From Nostoc edaphicum CCNP1411 (GTDB taxonomy: Bacteria > Cyanobacteriota > Cyanobacteriia > Cyanobacteriales > Nostocaceae), in contig NZ_CP054698.1 of the NCBI RefSeq assembly GCF_014023275.1, positions 1,984,001-2,048,000 on the forward strand: 64,000 nucleotides of DNA, read 5' to 3'. The position numbers were made by a program, and so were the translations under genes. Positions 33,602-42,906 of this stretch are shown here, piece by piece. Under the pieces are notes generated by a model. It was not told where the DNA came from. It ran no database searches and worked only from the letters and a program-made list of their open reading frames with translations. Positions within the stretch are counted from its first letter, which is position 1. Every line of letters starts with the position of its first letter.

Positions 33602-34465
33602 TCAGTCAGTGTTTTCTTGCTTCTTTGCTCTTACCAGTAACCCATGCTTAGGTGCAAAAATCATTGCTATGACAAACAACAAGGTTTGCAACACCACAAT
33701 GCAACCCCCAGTTGCACCATCGATATGATAGCTGATGTAAGTCCCCATAACACTAGAAAATACTCCAGATGCCATTGCAATTAGTATCATGTGGTCGAAA
33801 CGGTCTGTTAATAAATAAGCCGTTGCTCCCGGAGTAACTAACATAGCTACAACGAGAATAATTCCCACTGTCTGGAGTCCGGCGACAGCAGTTAGCGACA
33901 GTAATGATAGTAAAATATAGTGAAGCGCTCCTGTGTTCAAGCCGATGGAACGTGCATGAGTGGGGTCAAAACAAAATAACAGTAAGTCTTTGCGTAAAAT
34001 TGCTATTGTTACTAAAGTGATGACGCTAATAATCACCGTTTGGATAATATCTTCATTAGAAATACCCAAGACATTCCCAAATAAAATGTGCGTCAAGTCT
34101 ACGCTGCTTGGAGTTTTGGAAACTAGCACCAAACCAAGAGCAAAAAATCCTGTAAATACAAGTCCGATGACAGTATCTTCCTTAATTCTCGTCTTCGCTT
34201 TGATATAACCAATGGCAATAACTGAACCTACTCCAAAGACAAAAGCGCCCACGGCGAAAGGAATATTTAAAACATAAGCAATTACTACCCCAGGCATTAC
34301 TGCGTGAGAAACAGCATCTCCCATCAACGCCCAACCTTTGAGGGTCATAAAACAAGATAAAACAGAACATACCACCCCAACTAAGGCACTTACGCAAATT
34401 GCCTTCACCATGAATTCATACTGTAGGGGTGCGGTTAACCAGTCTACGAATGCGAGAGTATTCAT
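33602..34465 (-). CDS. mntB: Manganese ABC transporter permease MntB
   Basis: A 287-residue permease of the metal (ABC-3) family with eight or so hydrophobic helices, the family signatures LMGDAVSHAVMPGVVIAYVL and a late ATAYLLTDRFDHM segment. It forms the membrane channel of the Mn uptake system with the ATPase directly upstream (gap 44 bases). Mn is required for the photosystem II oxygen-evolving cluster. Confidence 0.9.
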   Translation of the reverse strand: MNTLAFVDWLTAPLQYEFMVKAICVSALVGVVCSVLSCFMTLKGWALMGDAVSHAVMPGVVIAYVLNIPFAVGAFVFGVGSVIAIGYIKAKTRIKEDTVIGLVFTGFFALGLVLVSKTPSSVDLTHILFGNVLGISNEDIIQTVIISVITLVTIAILRKDLLLFCFDPTHARSIGLNTGALHYILLSLLSLTAVAGLQTVGIILVVAMLVTPGATAYLLTDRFDHMILIAMASGVFSSVMGTYISYHIDGATGGCIVVLQTLLFVIAMIFAPKHGLLVRAKKQENTD

Positions 34466-34509
34466 ATTTTTTAAATTATAATATCAGGAATATCAATTAC
34501 CAATTTAAA

Positions 34510-35289
34510 TTAATCGAATTCATTTTGATTACCACGGATTATTTTGCTTTTGCTGAGAGATAAATCTCCAAGAGAACCACCAAAAGTCCGTGAGAGATTT
34601 TCTTCTGTGAAGACTTCGGATGTATCGCCATAAGCTAAAATAGTACGGTTGATGAGTACTACTTGGTCACAGAAAGTAGTAATAGAAGCTAAATCATGGG
34701 TAGAAATCAAAATTGTATGACCTTCTTCTCGCAATTCTAGTAATAAGTCGATCATTGCTTTTTCAGTTTTGATATCTACCCCAGTGAAAGGTTCATCTAA
34801 TAGTAAAACTGTTCCCTGTTGGGCCAAAGCACGGGCGAGAAAAGCACGTTTTCTTTGTCCACCAGAGAGTTCTCCAATTTGGCGATCGCGCATCGACCAC
34901 ATTTCCACCCTCTCTAAACTCTCCCTCACCACTCTCTGATCTTTCGCCGATGGAATTCGCAGTATATTCATGTATCCATAGCGTCCCATCATCACCACAT
35001 CATGGACACTTACTGGAAAATTCCAGTCCACTTCTTCTGACTGTGGCACATAAGCTACTAAGCTTTTTTTCTGTACACTTTTTATCGGTAAGCCATTAAT
35101 CAAAACCCGTCCCGTGACTGGCTTCAAAAACCCCATAATCGCCTTAAACAATGTTGATTTACCGCTACCATTCATCCCCACTAAACCACTGATTGAACCT
35201 GCTTGGATTTGCAAAGAAGCACCATGTAAAGCAACTTTGCCGTGGTAAGCAACCGTCAGATTTTCGACATCAATAGAAATGGATTTCAT
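34510..35289 (-). CDS. mntA: Manganese ABC transporter ATPase MntA
   Basis: A 259-residue ABC ATPase: Walker [10 protein letters not shown], signature LSGGQRKR, Walker [11 protein letters not shown], and the switch His in ISTHDLAS. It energises MntB. The gene order mntC-mntA-mntB on the minus strand is that of the Synechocystis mntCAB operon; 150 bases separate it from mntC and contain GGACTAAAGTCC, a small palindrome. Confidence 0.92.
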   Translation of the reverse strand: MKSISIDVENLTVAYHGKVALHGASLQIQAGSISGLVGMNGSGKSTLFKAIMGFLKPVTGRVLINGLPIKSVQKKSLVAYVPQSEEVDWNFPVSVHDVVMMGRYGYMNILRIPSAKDQRVVRESLERVEMWSMRDRQIGELSGGQRKRAFLARALAQQGTVLLLDEPFTGVDIKTEKAMIDLLLELREEGHTILISTHDLASITTFCDQVVLINRTILAYGDTSEVFTEENLSRTFGGSLGDLSLSKSKIIRGNQNEFD

Positions 35290-35439
35290 TAAAAATTACC
35301 TCTAGAATTAAGCAGTATTTTTTAGTGAGCAACTCAAGTGCTTTTGGCAAATATGTAATGTTTTACAGAGAACAAAGCAGGACTAAAGTCCTTACTACAA
35401 GCCAATTTTTAATAATTATATTTATTCTCACATACTTGC

Positions 35440-36441
35440 TCACTTTTCCTCTAACCCCTGAGTTAGAGTAGTAATATTAAGTTCTAGCAACTTTAGATAA
35501 GTCGGTGCTAGTCCATCAGATGGAGATAGGGAATCAACGTAAAACACTCCACCAAACTTTGCTCCCGATTCTTTAGCTACCTGACGTTGTGCTCCGTCAT
35601 TCACCGTACTTTCACAGAAAACTACAGGTATTTTATTTTTCTTAACTGTCTCAATGACTTTTTCTAGCTGTTTGGGAGTAGCTTGCTGTTCAGAGTTGAC
35701 CGCCCAGAGATAAACTTCTTTCAAGCCATAATCGCGGGTAACGTATGAAAATGCGCCTTCACAGCTTACCATGTAGCGCTTGTCTGCTGGAACTACCGAC
35801 ACGGCTTTTCGCAGTCTATCATCGACTTCCTTAATTTTTTCGCTGTATGCTTTGGCATTGGTATTATAAGTCTCTGCATTCGCTGAATCCAAATTAACTA
35901 ATGCCTTGCGAATATTCTCTACGTATATCAAGGCATTTTGTGGTGACATCCAAGCATGGGGATTAGGTTTTCCTCTGTAGGCATCCTCCGCAATTTCTAC
36001 AGGTTCAATCCCCTCAGTTAGAGTAACGTGAGGAACATTAGGAACACTGTTATACAATTTCTGTGCCCAACGCTCTAAATCCAGACCATTATTTAAAATT
36101 AGGTCTGCTTTTTGCGCCCTCACCAAATCGCTAGGAGTTGGTTCGTAACCATGAATTTCCGCTCCTGGTTTGGTGATAGATTCGACAGTCGCCTTGTCTC
36201 CCGCCACGTTTTGCGCCATATCTGCAATGACTGTAAAGGTGGTAAGAACTACTTTTTTATCTTTTTTATCTAGATTACTGGTGGTAGTTGTGCCTGGGTT
36301 TGGACTTAACTGTGGTTGAGAATTGGAGGTTGACGGACTACACCCACCCAAACATAGTCCCAATAGCAGCCCAGACACTACAGCCAATTTTTGTCCGTAC
36401 TGCGGTAGTTGCATCTGAAAGTTATTGATATTAAATCTCAT
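35440..36441 (-). CDS. mntC: Manganese-binding lipoprotein MntC
   Basis: The solute-binding protein of the Mn transporter, anchored by a lipid at Cys34 (LCLGGC). The metal ligands are visible as His97 (EIHGYEP), His162 (NPHAWM), Glu228 (CEGAFS) and Asp303 (YVDSLS). They coincide, with a constant offset of 8, with His89, His154, Glu220 and Asp295 of Synechocystis MntC, and Cys227/Cys276 match the redox-sensitive disulfide Cys219-Cys268 of that protein. This agreement favours Mn over Zn. A Thr/Ser/Pro-rich linker (residues 38-60) follows the anchor. Confidence 0.93.
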   Translation of the reverse strand: MRFNINNFQMQLPQYGQKLAVVSGLLLGLCLGGCSPSTSNSQPQLSPNPGTTTTSNLDKKDKKVVLTTFTVIADMAQNVAGDKATVESITKPGAEIHGYEPTPSDLVRAQKADLILNNGLDLERWAQKLYNSVPNVPHVTLTEGIEPVEIAEDAYRGKPNPHAWMSPQNALIYVENIRKALVNLDSANAETYNTNAKAYSEKIKEVDDRLRKAVSVVPADKRYMVSCEGAFSYVTRDYGLKEVYLWAVNSEQQATPKQLEKVIETVKKNKIPVVFCESTVNDGAQRQVAKESGAKFGGVFYVDSLSPSDGLAPTYLKLLELNITTLTQGLEEK

Positions 36442-36554
36442 TATAGGAATTTCATAATCTTCTCACTTTTGTTTCACTTTAGCAGAAGGAAGATAAAAAT
36501 GAAAGAATTATGAAAAGAATATCAGAGAAAAAAGCGAACCTGTTGCAATAAAAA

Positions 36555-36796
36555 CAGTAGTCAGAATACAGAATTCAGAATACTCTACCGATAAAGGGAT
36601 AGAGTTTTAAGGCGAGAATATTTTAATTTTTTTCGCTTGACTTCGGGCGTTAGCGTAGCGGGACGTTCGCGGTAGCGTCTCTAAGAGTTGTACGATTTTA
36701 ACCAATATTCGTCACCCACTCGTACAGAATTCATACTGTTAGCGGTAGCGGGGCGTTTAGCCCATTCTGACTTCTGAGTTCTGAATTCTTCTTATA
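36555..36796. repeat. Palindromic repeat of the GAATTCAGGAGTCAGAAT type, copy 1
   Basis: Left end CAGTAGTCAGAATACAGAAT TCAGAAT (split here) and right end ATTCTGACTTCTGAGTTCTG AATTC form an inverted pair. The interior has a TAGCG-type block (CGTTAGCGTAGCGGGACGTT). Related elements lie at 50771-50976 and 58851-59058. Confidence 0.6.
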
Positions 36797-37493
36797 AACT
36801 GTATTACTGGTTTCTGACTTAACCTGGATTCGACACTTTTATAGCTTGATTCCTTCCTTTTCTGATTTTCAGGGGCTTTTTGGGTGGTTCAAACATTTTT
36901 GTTATTTGCATTACAAACAAATATTTGATTATTGTGAAATACCTTACAGACAAATATCGTATCTGGAGTTTTTTATATTTAAAAAAATGCAAAAACAAAT
37001 ACATTATTAAAATATTTTTTTGTCAAATTCCTAACTTTTAAAAGTTTAATATTTATTGTTTTGACAATTCATAAAAATTTACTTAAGCTAAAGGATAGGT
37101 TAAGCAAATCAACAAACGACAGCGATTTGATTTAGCTACATCAAGAATTGCTGTTGCAGACTATTAGCATAAGGAAATGAATCAAAACCAAAATTATTCC
37201 ATGTAGGCAATTTAACTAGATTTGACTACAAAAAGCTAAGACATGATTAAGCGTATTGAACAGCGCAGATATTGAACAGAATTCGGTCAATTATGGATGG
37301 ATACTTGTGGTGATGTTAGTGAGTGTCCATAAATTATTGAAGTTTGACTAGCGATTTGAGATTTTTGATTAGGGTCTTCTAGTTTATCTCTCGTCTGGGA
37401 CGGAATAAATCTAAAAGACGCTTGCTAAGACTGCGCGATCACAAATCCAAAATTTATTGACCAAAGTGCAGTAGATATGTCCAGGAGAAGACA
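36797..37493. other. AT-rich intergenic region upstream of the oxidase operon
   Basis: About 700 bases with no gene I can support. It should contain the promoter of the DUF2231-cox operon. I looked for NtcA-type GTA-N8-TAC sites by eye and saw no convincing one. Confidence 0.5.
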
Positions 37494-37994
37494 ATGATTG
37501 AGTATTTGACATCCTTGAACGACCACAATTTGCCCTATCCAGATACGATTCATCCCATCGTTGTCCACTTCGTAATTGCGATGGTGTTGTTTTCCTTCTT
37601 CTGTGATGTAATTGGCTATTTTACTGGTAAATCCGGTCTTTTTGAGGTGAGTTGGTGGAATATGTTAGTTGCCACGATCGCAATCTTCGTTGCAATTATT
37701 TTTGGTCAGTTTGAAGCAGGGTTAGCACAGCCCTACAGCCTAGCTAAATCGGTGCTGAATTTACATACGCTAATTGGTTGGTCGCTTTCGGGAATTATCA
37801 CAGCGATTACAGCTTGGCGCTATGTAATTCGTGCCCGCAACCCGCAAAAAGTACCCATTTATTATTTGGGAGCCGGACTAGTTTTAACCCTAATAGTTGG
37901 CTTGCAAGTATATCTCGGAGATGAACTTGTTTGGGTATATGGATTGCATACAGTACCAGTTGTGGAAGCAGTAAAGGATGGTTTGTTGCGATGA
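37494..37994 (+). CDS. DUF2231 membrane protein, first of the oxidase operon
   Basis: A 166-residue protein with four hydrophobic helices and the DUF2231 motif DTIHPIVVHFVIAMVLFSF, where the His residues near the first helix could bind haem or metal. It overlaps the next gene by 4 bases (ATGA). Paired DUF2231 genes precede the alternative oxidase genes in several Nostocales, which suggests a role in oxidase assembly or as an accessory subunit (inference). Confidence 0.85.
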   Translation: MIEYLTSLNDHNLPYPDTIHPIVVHFVIAMVLFSFFCDVIGYFTGKSGLFEVSWWNMLVATIAIFVAIIFGQFEAGLAQPYSLAKSVLNLHTLIGWSLSGIITAITAWRYVIRARNPQKVPIYYLGAGLVLTLIVGLQVYLGDELVWVYGLHTVPVVEAVKDGLLR

Positions 37995-38608
37995 ACTCAG
38001 AATTGATTGACCAATTGAGCGGCTCTCTAGGCGCAAACGGATTACCTTACACAATTCCCATTCATCCCAACTTAGTGCATCTGACAATAGGTTTGTTCAT
38101 CATTGCGATGACCTTTGATATTGTTGGTGTTCTGTTCCCCTTTGAAAAATGGGTCTTCAAATTTTTGGCAATTACTGTAGAACGTGACAACTTATTTGAT
38201 GTTGGCTGGTACAACATGTTAGCTGCCAGCATAATTACATTTTTCACAGTGGGAGCAGGCTTTTACGAAATGCTGTTGGCAGCACCACCAGCTGATATGA
38301 AGAGTGCCTGGGGATTGCAGGCAATGGAAACTATGCTTTGGCATGGTGTGGGTGGTGTGTTCTTATTAGCGCTGATTGTTGGCATGACCATCTGGAGAGC
38401 ATGGCAGCGCTTCGTTTGGGGCAAACAAGAATATAAACAGACAGATAGAGAAGTGCAATGGATCTATCTGTTCGCAGGCATAGCAATCATGTTCATTCTG
38501 TACATCCACGGCACACTAGGAGCGCAACTAGCCGCCGAATTTGGCGTACACAATACAGCAGATAATTTGCTGCGATCGCACCAAGACCTCAACACAACAC
38601 TCAAATGA
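37991..38608 (+). CDS. DUF2231 membrane protein, second of the oxidase operon
   Basis: A 205-residue paralogue of the preceding protein with the same motif (YTIPIHPNLVHLTIGLFIIAM), four or five helices and a longer loop (EYKQTDREVQWIY). The start at 37991 is chosen because it overlaps the upstream stop as ATGA; the frame is open further upstream but inside the neighbouring gene. Spacing and pairing indicate one transcript through coxBAC. Confidence 0.85.
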   Translation: MNSELIDQLSGSLGANGLPYTIPIHPNLVHLTIGLFIIAMTFDIVGVLFPFEKWVFKFLAITVERDNLFDVGWYNMLAASIITFFTVGAGFYEMLLAAPPADMKSAWGLQAMETMLWHGVGGVFLLALIVGMTIWRAWQRFVWGKQEYKQTDREVQWIYLFAGIAIMFILYIHGTLGAQLAAEFGVHNTADNLLRSHQDLNTTLK

Positions 38609-38692
38609 GTCATTTGTCCTTTGTCATTTGACTAATGCCCCATGCCCAATGCCCCATGCCCAATGCCCAATGCCCAATGCCCAATAACCAAA
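38609..38692. repeat. Heptad repeats inside the oxidase operon
   Basis: GTCATTT units followed by about eight units of GCCCAAT / GCCCCAT. They fill the 88-base gap between the second DUF2231 gene and coxB. Confidence 0.8.
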
Positions 38693-38696
38693 GACA

Positions 38697-39623
38697 ATGA
38701 AAATCCAGAAGATTTTAAATATTTTGACGCTGCTTACAGGCGCGATCGCAGTGACTTCTCTGAGTCTCTGGATCGGCAAGCAGTCTTACTCCTGGCTTCC
38801 TCCCCAAGCAGCGGCCGAATCCCTACTAATTGATGATTTGATTAGCTTCTTAGTAACCCTCGGTGCTTTCATCTTCTTGGGAGTCACAAGTACTTTAATG
38901 TATTCTGTGATCTTCCATCGGGCAGTCAAAGATGACTTCACCGACGGCCCCCCAATTGAAGGTAATATCACCTTAGAAGTTGTCTGGACAGCAATTCCCA
39001 TTCTGTTAGTGTTGTGGATTGCGGGCTACAGCTACCAAGTTTACGAACAAATGGGAATTCAAGGCCCATCGGAAATAGTTCACCTGCATAATCCATTGGG
39101 AATGGAATCGGCTTATGCAGAACCAAAAGATGCGCCAGCTAACGCCTTAGCGGAACCTGTAGAAAAAATCGACGTACTAGCTAAACAGTGGGCGTGGGTT
39201 TTTCATTACCCAGAAAGAGATATTACCAGTACCGAATTGCATTTACCTAGCGATCGCAGAATACGTTTAGCGCTGAAATCACAAGACGTTCTCCACGGCT
39301 TCTATATACCTGCATTTCGCCTCAAGCAGGATATTATTCCCAACCATGCGATCGACTTTGAATTTACTCCCATTCGCCCCGGTAAATACCGATTGACCGA
39401 TTCCCAATATAGCGGCACATACTTTGCAACAATGCAAGCGAATGTAGTCGTGGAATCTCCTGAAGATTATCAGCAATGGCTGGCACAAGCTGCAACCCAA
39501 AAGCCATCCATAGCAAATAATCAAGCGGCTTCTGAGTATGCCCAAACATCCCATCAATCAGTTCAAACTGGTTGGGTTACAGTTCCACCTGCTGCACCTC
39601 CTCTAGTCAATTCACCTGGTTGA
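38697..39623 (+). CDS. coxB: Cytochrome-oxidase subunit II lacking the CuA site
   Basis: A 308-residue subunit II with an N-terminal helix, the usual hairpin of two membrane helices (LLIDDLISFLVTLGAFIFLG, VVWTAIPILLVLWIAGYSYQ) and a cupredoxin domain (DVLHGFYIPAFRLKQDIIPN). In canonical subunit II the CuA loop reads C-x3-C-x3-H-x2-M; here it is DSQYSGTYFATM, so both Cys and the His are replaced and CuA cannot form. This is the hallmark of the alternative respiratory terminal oxidase (ARTO, Cox3 type) of cyanobacteria, probably fed by quinol and not cytochrome c. In Anabaena the cox3 operon is heterocyst-linked. Confidence 0.92.
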   Translation: MKIQKILNILTLLTGAIAVTSLSLWIGKQSYSWLPPQAAAESLLIDDLISFLVTLGAFIFLGVTSTLMYSVIFHRAVKDDFTDGPPIEGNITLEVVWTAIPILLVLWIAGYSYQVYEQMGIQGPSEIVHLHNPLGMESAYAEPKDAPANALAEPVEKIDVLAKQWAWVFHYPERDITSTELHLPSDRRIRLALKSQDVLHGFYIPAFRLKQDIIPNHAIDFEFTPIRPGKYRLTDSQYSGTYFATMQANVVVESPEDYQQWLAQAATQKPSIANNQAASEYAQTSHQSVQTGWVTVPPAAPPLVNSPG

Positions 39624-39636
39624 AAGGAAAGTAACC

Positions 39637-41298
39637 ATGACTAATGTTCCTATTGAAGGTATCCTTCTCCCTGATGAGAAGCATAACCATGAATCTCCAA
39701 GTAATTGGAAAGAATACTTCAGCTTTAGTACTGACCACAAGGTAATTGGTATTCAGTATCTCGTTACCTCATTCTTCTTCTTTCTCGTCGGCGGTATCTT
39801 TGCGATGGTGATGCGGGGAGAACTGATGACACCCGAATCAGATTTAGTCGATCGCACCGTCTACAACGGTATGTTCACCATGCACGGCACTGTGATGCTG
39901 TTCTTGTGGACATTTCCCTCACTGGTTGGTTTTGCTAACTATCTAGTGCCCCTAATGATTGGGGCGCGAGATATGGCATTTCCCCGCCTGAATGCCGTCG
40001 CCTTTTGGATGGTACCAGTAGTTGGGATTTTGATGATGGGTAGCTTCTTCGTCCCTGGAGGCCCAGCCCAAGCCGGCTGGTGGTCTTACCCGCCAGTCAG
40101 TCTCCAGAATCCCACAGGTAACTTGATTAATGGTCAAGTTCTCTGGCTGTTAGCGGTGGCAATATCCGGCGTATCCTCAATTATGGGGGCAGTGAACTTT
40201 GTCACCACCATTGTCAAGATGCGGGCCCCAGGAATGGGCTTCTTCAAAATGCCGTTGTTTGTCTGGGCAGTATTTAGCGCCCAAATCATCCAACTTTTTG
40301 GACTGCCAGCCCTAACAGCTGGCGCGGTAATGCTGCTACTCGACCTCACTGCTGGCACTGCCTTTTTTGACCCTGCCAAGGGTGGGAATCCAGTGATGTT
40401 CCAGCATTACTTCTGGTTTTACTCCCACCCCGCTGTTTACGTGATTATTTTGCCTGTCTTCGGCATTTTCTCAGAAATCTTCCCAGTTTATTCACGTAAA
40501 CCCCTATTTGGTTACAAAGTAGTTGCTGTTTCATCAATGCTGATTGCAGTAGTCAGCGGTATTGTTTGGGTACACCACATGTACGTCAGTGGTACACCTG
40601 GCTGGATGCGGTTGATTTTCATGATGACAACGATGTTTGTATCTGTCCCCACAGGAATTAAAGTATTTGCTTGGGTAGCAACTATTTGGGGCGGTAAAAT
40701 GCGGCTAAATACCCCCATGCTTTTCGCCTTGGGTGCATTAGTCATGTTTGTCTTCGCCGGAATCACAGGCATCATGCTTTCTTCAGTGCCAGTCGATGTC
40801 CACGTTAACAATACCTACTTTGTGGTGGGACACTTCCACTACGTCCTCTACGGCACTGTGACGATGGGCTTATTTGCAGCCATTTATCACTGGTTCCCCA
40901 AAATGACCGGGCGAATGTACTCCGAAAGCTGGGGTAAAATCCACTTCTGGTTAGCCTTCATCGGCACAAACCTCAACTTTTTGCCCATGCACCCCTTGGG
41001 ATTGCAAGGAATGTTACGCCGAGTTGCTTCCTACGCCCCTGAGTATCAATTCTGGAACATCATCGCTAGCCTCGGCGGATTCCTCTTAGGAATGTCCACC
41101 TTGCCCTTCATATTCAACATGGTGATTTCTTGGATGCAAGGCGAGAAAGCACCCGCTAACCCTTGGCGAGCAATCGGACTAGAGTGGTTAGTTTCTTCAC
41201 CCCCTCCAGTAGAAAACTTTGAAGAAACTCCCATCATCATCTCCGAACCCTACGGCTACGGCAAATCAGAACGCTTAACAGCCAACCTCCCAGAATAA
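39637..41298 (+). CDS. coxA: Haem-copper oxidase subunit I
   Basis: The catalytic subunit, 553 residues, 12 helices. Haem and CuB ligands are visible: His in TMHGTVMLF, HPAVY with the cross-linked Tyr, the His pair in VHHMYVSG, and VGHFHYVLYG. The sequence FYSHPAVY, with Tyr-Ser in place of the Glu of the D-channel, is characteristic of A2-type oxidases. It starts 13 bases after coxB behind a GAAAGGAAAG site. Confidence 0.95.
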   Translation: MTNVPIEGILLPDEKHNHESPSNWKEYFSFSTDHKVIGIQYLVTSFFFFLVGGIFAMVMRGELMTPESDLVDRTVYNGMFTMHGTVMLFLWTFPSLVGFANYLVPLMIGARDMAFPRLNAVAFWMVPVVGILMMGSFFVPGGPAQAGWWSYPPVSLQNPTGNLINGQVLWLLAVAISGVSSIMGAVNFVTTIVKMRAPGMGFFKMPLFVWAVFSAQIIQLFGLPALTAGAVMLLLDLTAGTAFFDPAKGGNPVMFQHYFWFYSHPAVYVIILPVFGIFSEIFPVYSRKPLFGYKVVAVSSMLIAVVSGIVWVHHMYVSGTPGWMRLIFMMTTMFVSVPTGIKVFAWVATIWGGKMRLNTPMLFALGALVMFVFAGITGIMLSSVPVDVHVNNTYFVVGHFHYVLYGTVTMGLFAAIYHWFPKMTGRMYSESWGKIHFWLAFIGTNLNFLPMHPLGLQGMLRRVASYAPEYQFWNIIASLGGFLLGMSTLPFIFNMVISWMQGEKAPANPWRAIGLEWLVSSPPPVENFEETPIIISEPYGYGKSERLTANLPE

Positions 41299-41392
41299 AC
41301 GCCAACCATCGGGAAGACGCAAAAACCCTCCGCGCACCTCCGCGCTTCCCTCCGCGTACCTTTGCGTTTCAAACTCCCCCTCAAAAACCAAA

Positions 41393-41995
41393 ATGGAAAG
41401 CTATATCAATTCCCACGAATTGCCCCACACAGCCGCAGAACATACCCACGACGAAGAAGGCAACAAAATGTTTGGCTTCATCGTCTTCCTCCTCTCAGAA
41501 AGCGTCATTTTCTTGAGTTTTTTCGCCGGATATGCCATCTACAAAACAACAACCCCTAACTGGCTACCAGCTGGTGTTTCTGGACTAGAAATAAAAGAAC
41601 CGACAATCAACACAGTAATTCTGGTTGCTAGTAGCTTTGTAATTTACTTAGCAGAACGCGCCCTTCAACGCCACGACTTAGTAAAATTCCGCCTGTTTCT
41701 CTTGGCAACAATGGCGATGGGAACTTACTTTTTAGTTGGACAGGCGATTGAATGGAACGGCCTCGCCTTTGGTTTCACTTCCGGGGTATTTGGTGGAACG
41801 TTTTATCTGCTTACAGGCTTCCACGGTTTGCATGTTTTCACTGGTATCCTGTTGCAGTTGATAATTTTGGTACGTTCTTTCCTACCTGGCAACTACGATA
41901 CAGGTCACTTCGGCGTCAACGCAACCTCGTTATTCTGGCACTTCGTCGATGTTATCTGGATTATTTTGTTTATCCTGATCTATGTTTGGCAGTAA
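41393..41995 (+). CDS. coxC: Haem-copper oxidase subunit III
   Basis: A 200-residue subunit III with five helices and the family motifs MFGFIVFLLSESVIFLSFFAG, LTGFHGLHVFTGILLQ and SLFWHFVDVIWIILFILIY. The 94-base gap after coxA contains CTCCGCG repeats. It is the last oxidase gene; a hairpin follows. Confidence 0.93.
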   Translation: MESYINSHELPHTAAEHTHDEEGNKMFGFIVFLLSESVIFLSFFAGYAIYKTTTPNWLPAGVSGLEIKEPTINTVILVASSFVIYLAERALQRHDLVKFRLFLLATMAMGTYFLVGQAIEWNGLAFGFTSGVFGGTFYLLTGFHGLHVFTGILLQLIILVRSFLPGNYDTGHFGVNATSLFWHFVDVIWIILFILIYVWQ

Positions 41996-42011
41996 GGATT
42001 GATGGAAGGAA

Positions 42012-42034
42012 AACCCAGATAAATTATCTGGGTT
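42012..42034. terminator. Hairpin after coxC
   Basis: AACCCAGAT and ATCTGGGTT with a 5-base loop, 17 bases past the coxC stop codon. No T-run follows, so it may be a 3'-end stabiliser instead of an intrinsic terminator. Confidence 0.5.
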
Positions 42035-42108
42035 GGTGTATGGGGCATTGTTAATTACTTTTATGCCCCATACACCATTCACTCTAAGAAGTATATTTGG
42101 GTCTTGGC

Positions 42109-42708
42109 TCAACTTTTCAAATTAACCTTCTCCTCAAACTTTGACCCCTCTTGATGAGATAAAAACTTTTCACTACTGTGATAACTTCTTCGCCATTGTT
42201 CGAGTTTATCTATAGATATTGATTTAGATATGACATTCACACCATTTCCTCGCCAAGCAACTTCTGGATCTGTTGTGAAAACCCCGCACTCTAATTGATC
42301 TAGCCTCATATTCCAATATTCGCTAAATCGACCTTTTAGAGTAATAACTTGCTCAAACACCTTATTTCTATGTTTATTTCTTCTTTTCCGTTCTGTCGCT
42401 CCAGTTGCTTCTGTATCAATAAACTTAGTTTCAATTAAAAAGAGACTACCTTTAAAGGTCAAGAAGACAAAATCACACTTTCCTAAATCTGTATAATCTG
42501 AAATTGGAGACTTTTCAAATAACAGCAATTCAGCACACGAGGGGAACAATTCTTTAATATTCAGAAATAAATAAGCTTGTAATAGAAGTTCCTTATCATA
42601 AGGAAACAATATCACTCCTTCAAAAAATTTTTGAATGTCCTCGTGAGTTTGGGGTTGAATTTTTTTACAGTATGAAACAAATCTATGTAGCTCGTTTACA
42701 ATCATCAA
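42109..42708 (-). CDS. Unknown protein with a PD-(D/E)XK nuclease-like core
   Basis: A 199-residue protein I do not recognise. The middle segment GKCDFVFLTFKGSLFLIETK has the spacing of a PD-(D/E)XK nuclease active site (Asp, then Glu-x-Lys as ETK), followed by a basic patch ERKRRNKHRNK and a helix VFEQVITLKGRFSEYW. The family call is by pattern only. It lies convergent with coxC and downstream of the dnaE half; no toxin, methylase or helicase gene accompanies it. Confidence 0.5.
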   Translation of the reverse strand: MMIVNELHRFVSYCKKIQPQTHEDIQKFFEGVILFPYDKELLLQAYLFLNIKELFPSCAELLLFEKSPISDYTDLGKCDFVFLTFKGSLFLIETKFIDTEATGATERKRRNKHRNKVFEQVITLKGRFSEYWNMRLDQLECGVFTTDPEVAWRGNGVNVISKSISIDKLEQWRRSYHSSEKFLSHQEGSKFEEKVNLKS

Positions 42709-42906
42709 GTTCTAACTCCTTCCCCCGGTCGCAGCCTTAAGGGTATTAGCATAAAAAGATACCACTCCCTAAAGGAAATTATCATCCGCATAAGTAACTA
42801 AAAAAACGATTAAAATCCTGAATACTTAAGGCAATTTACTGTTGACAGTTCAATCAACGAATTTTTAAGCTGCTTTTCAGTATTGGTAGATTTTTCACTT
42901 CTGGTG

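Noticed and set aside
36819..37004. 61-codon minus-strand frame upstream of the oxidase operon
   Set aside because: Lys/Ile/Tyr-rich product typical of AT-rich non-coding DNA; no motif or ribosome site.
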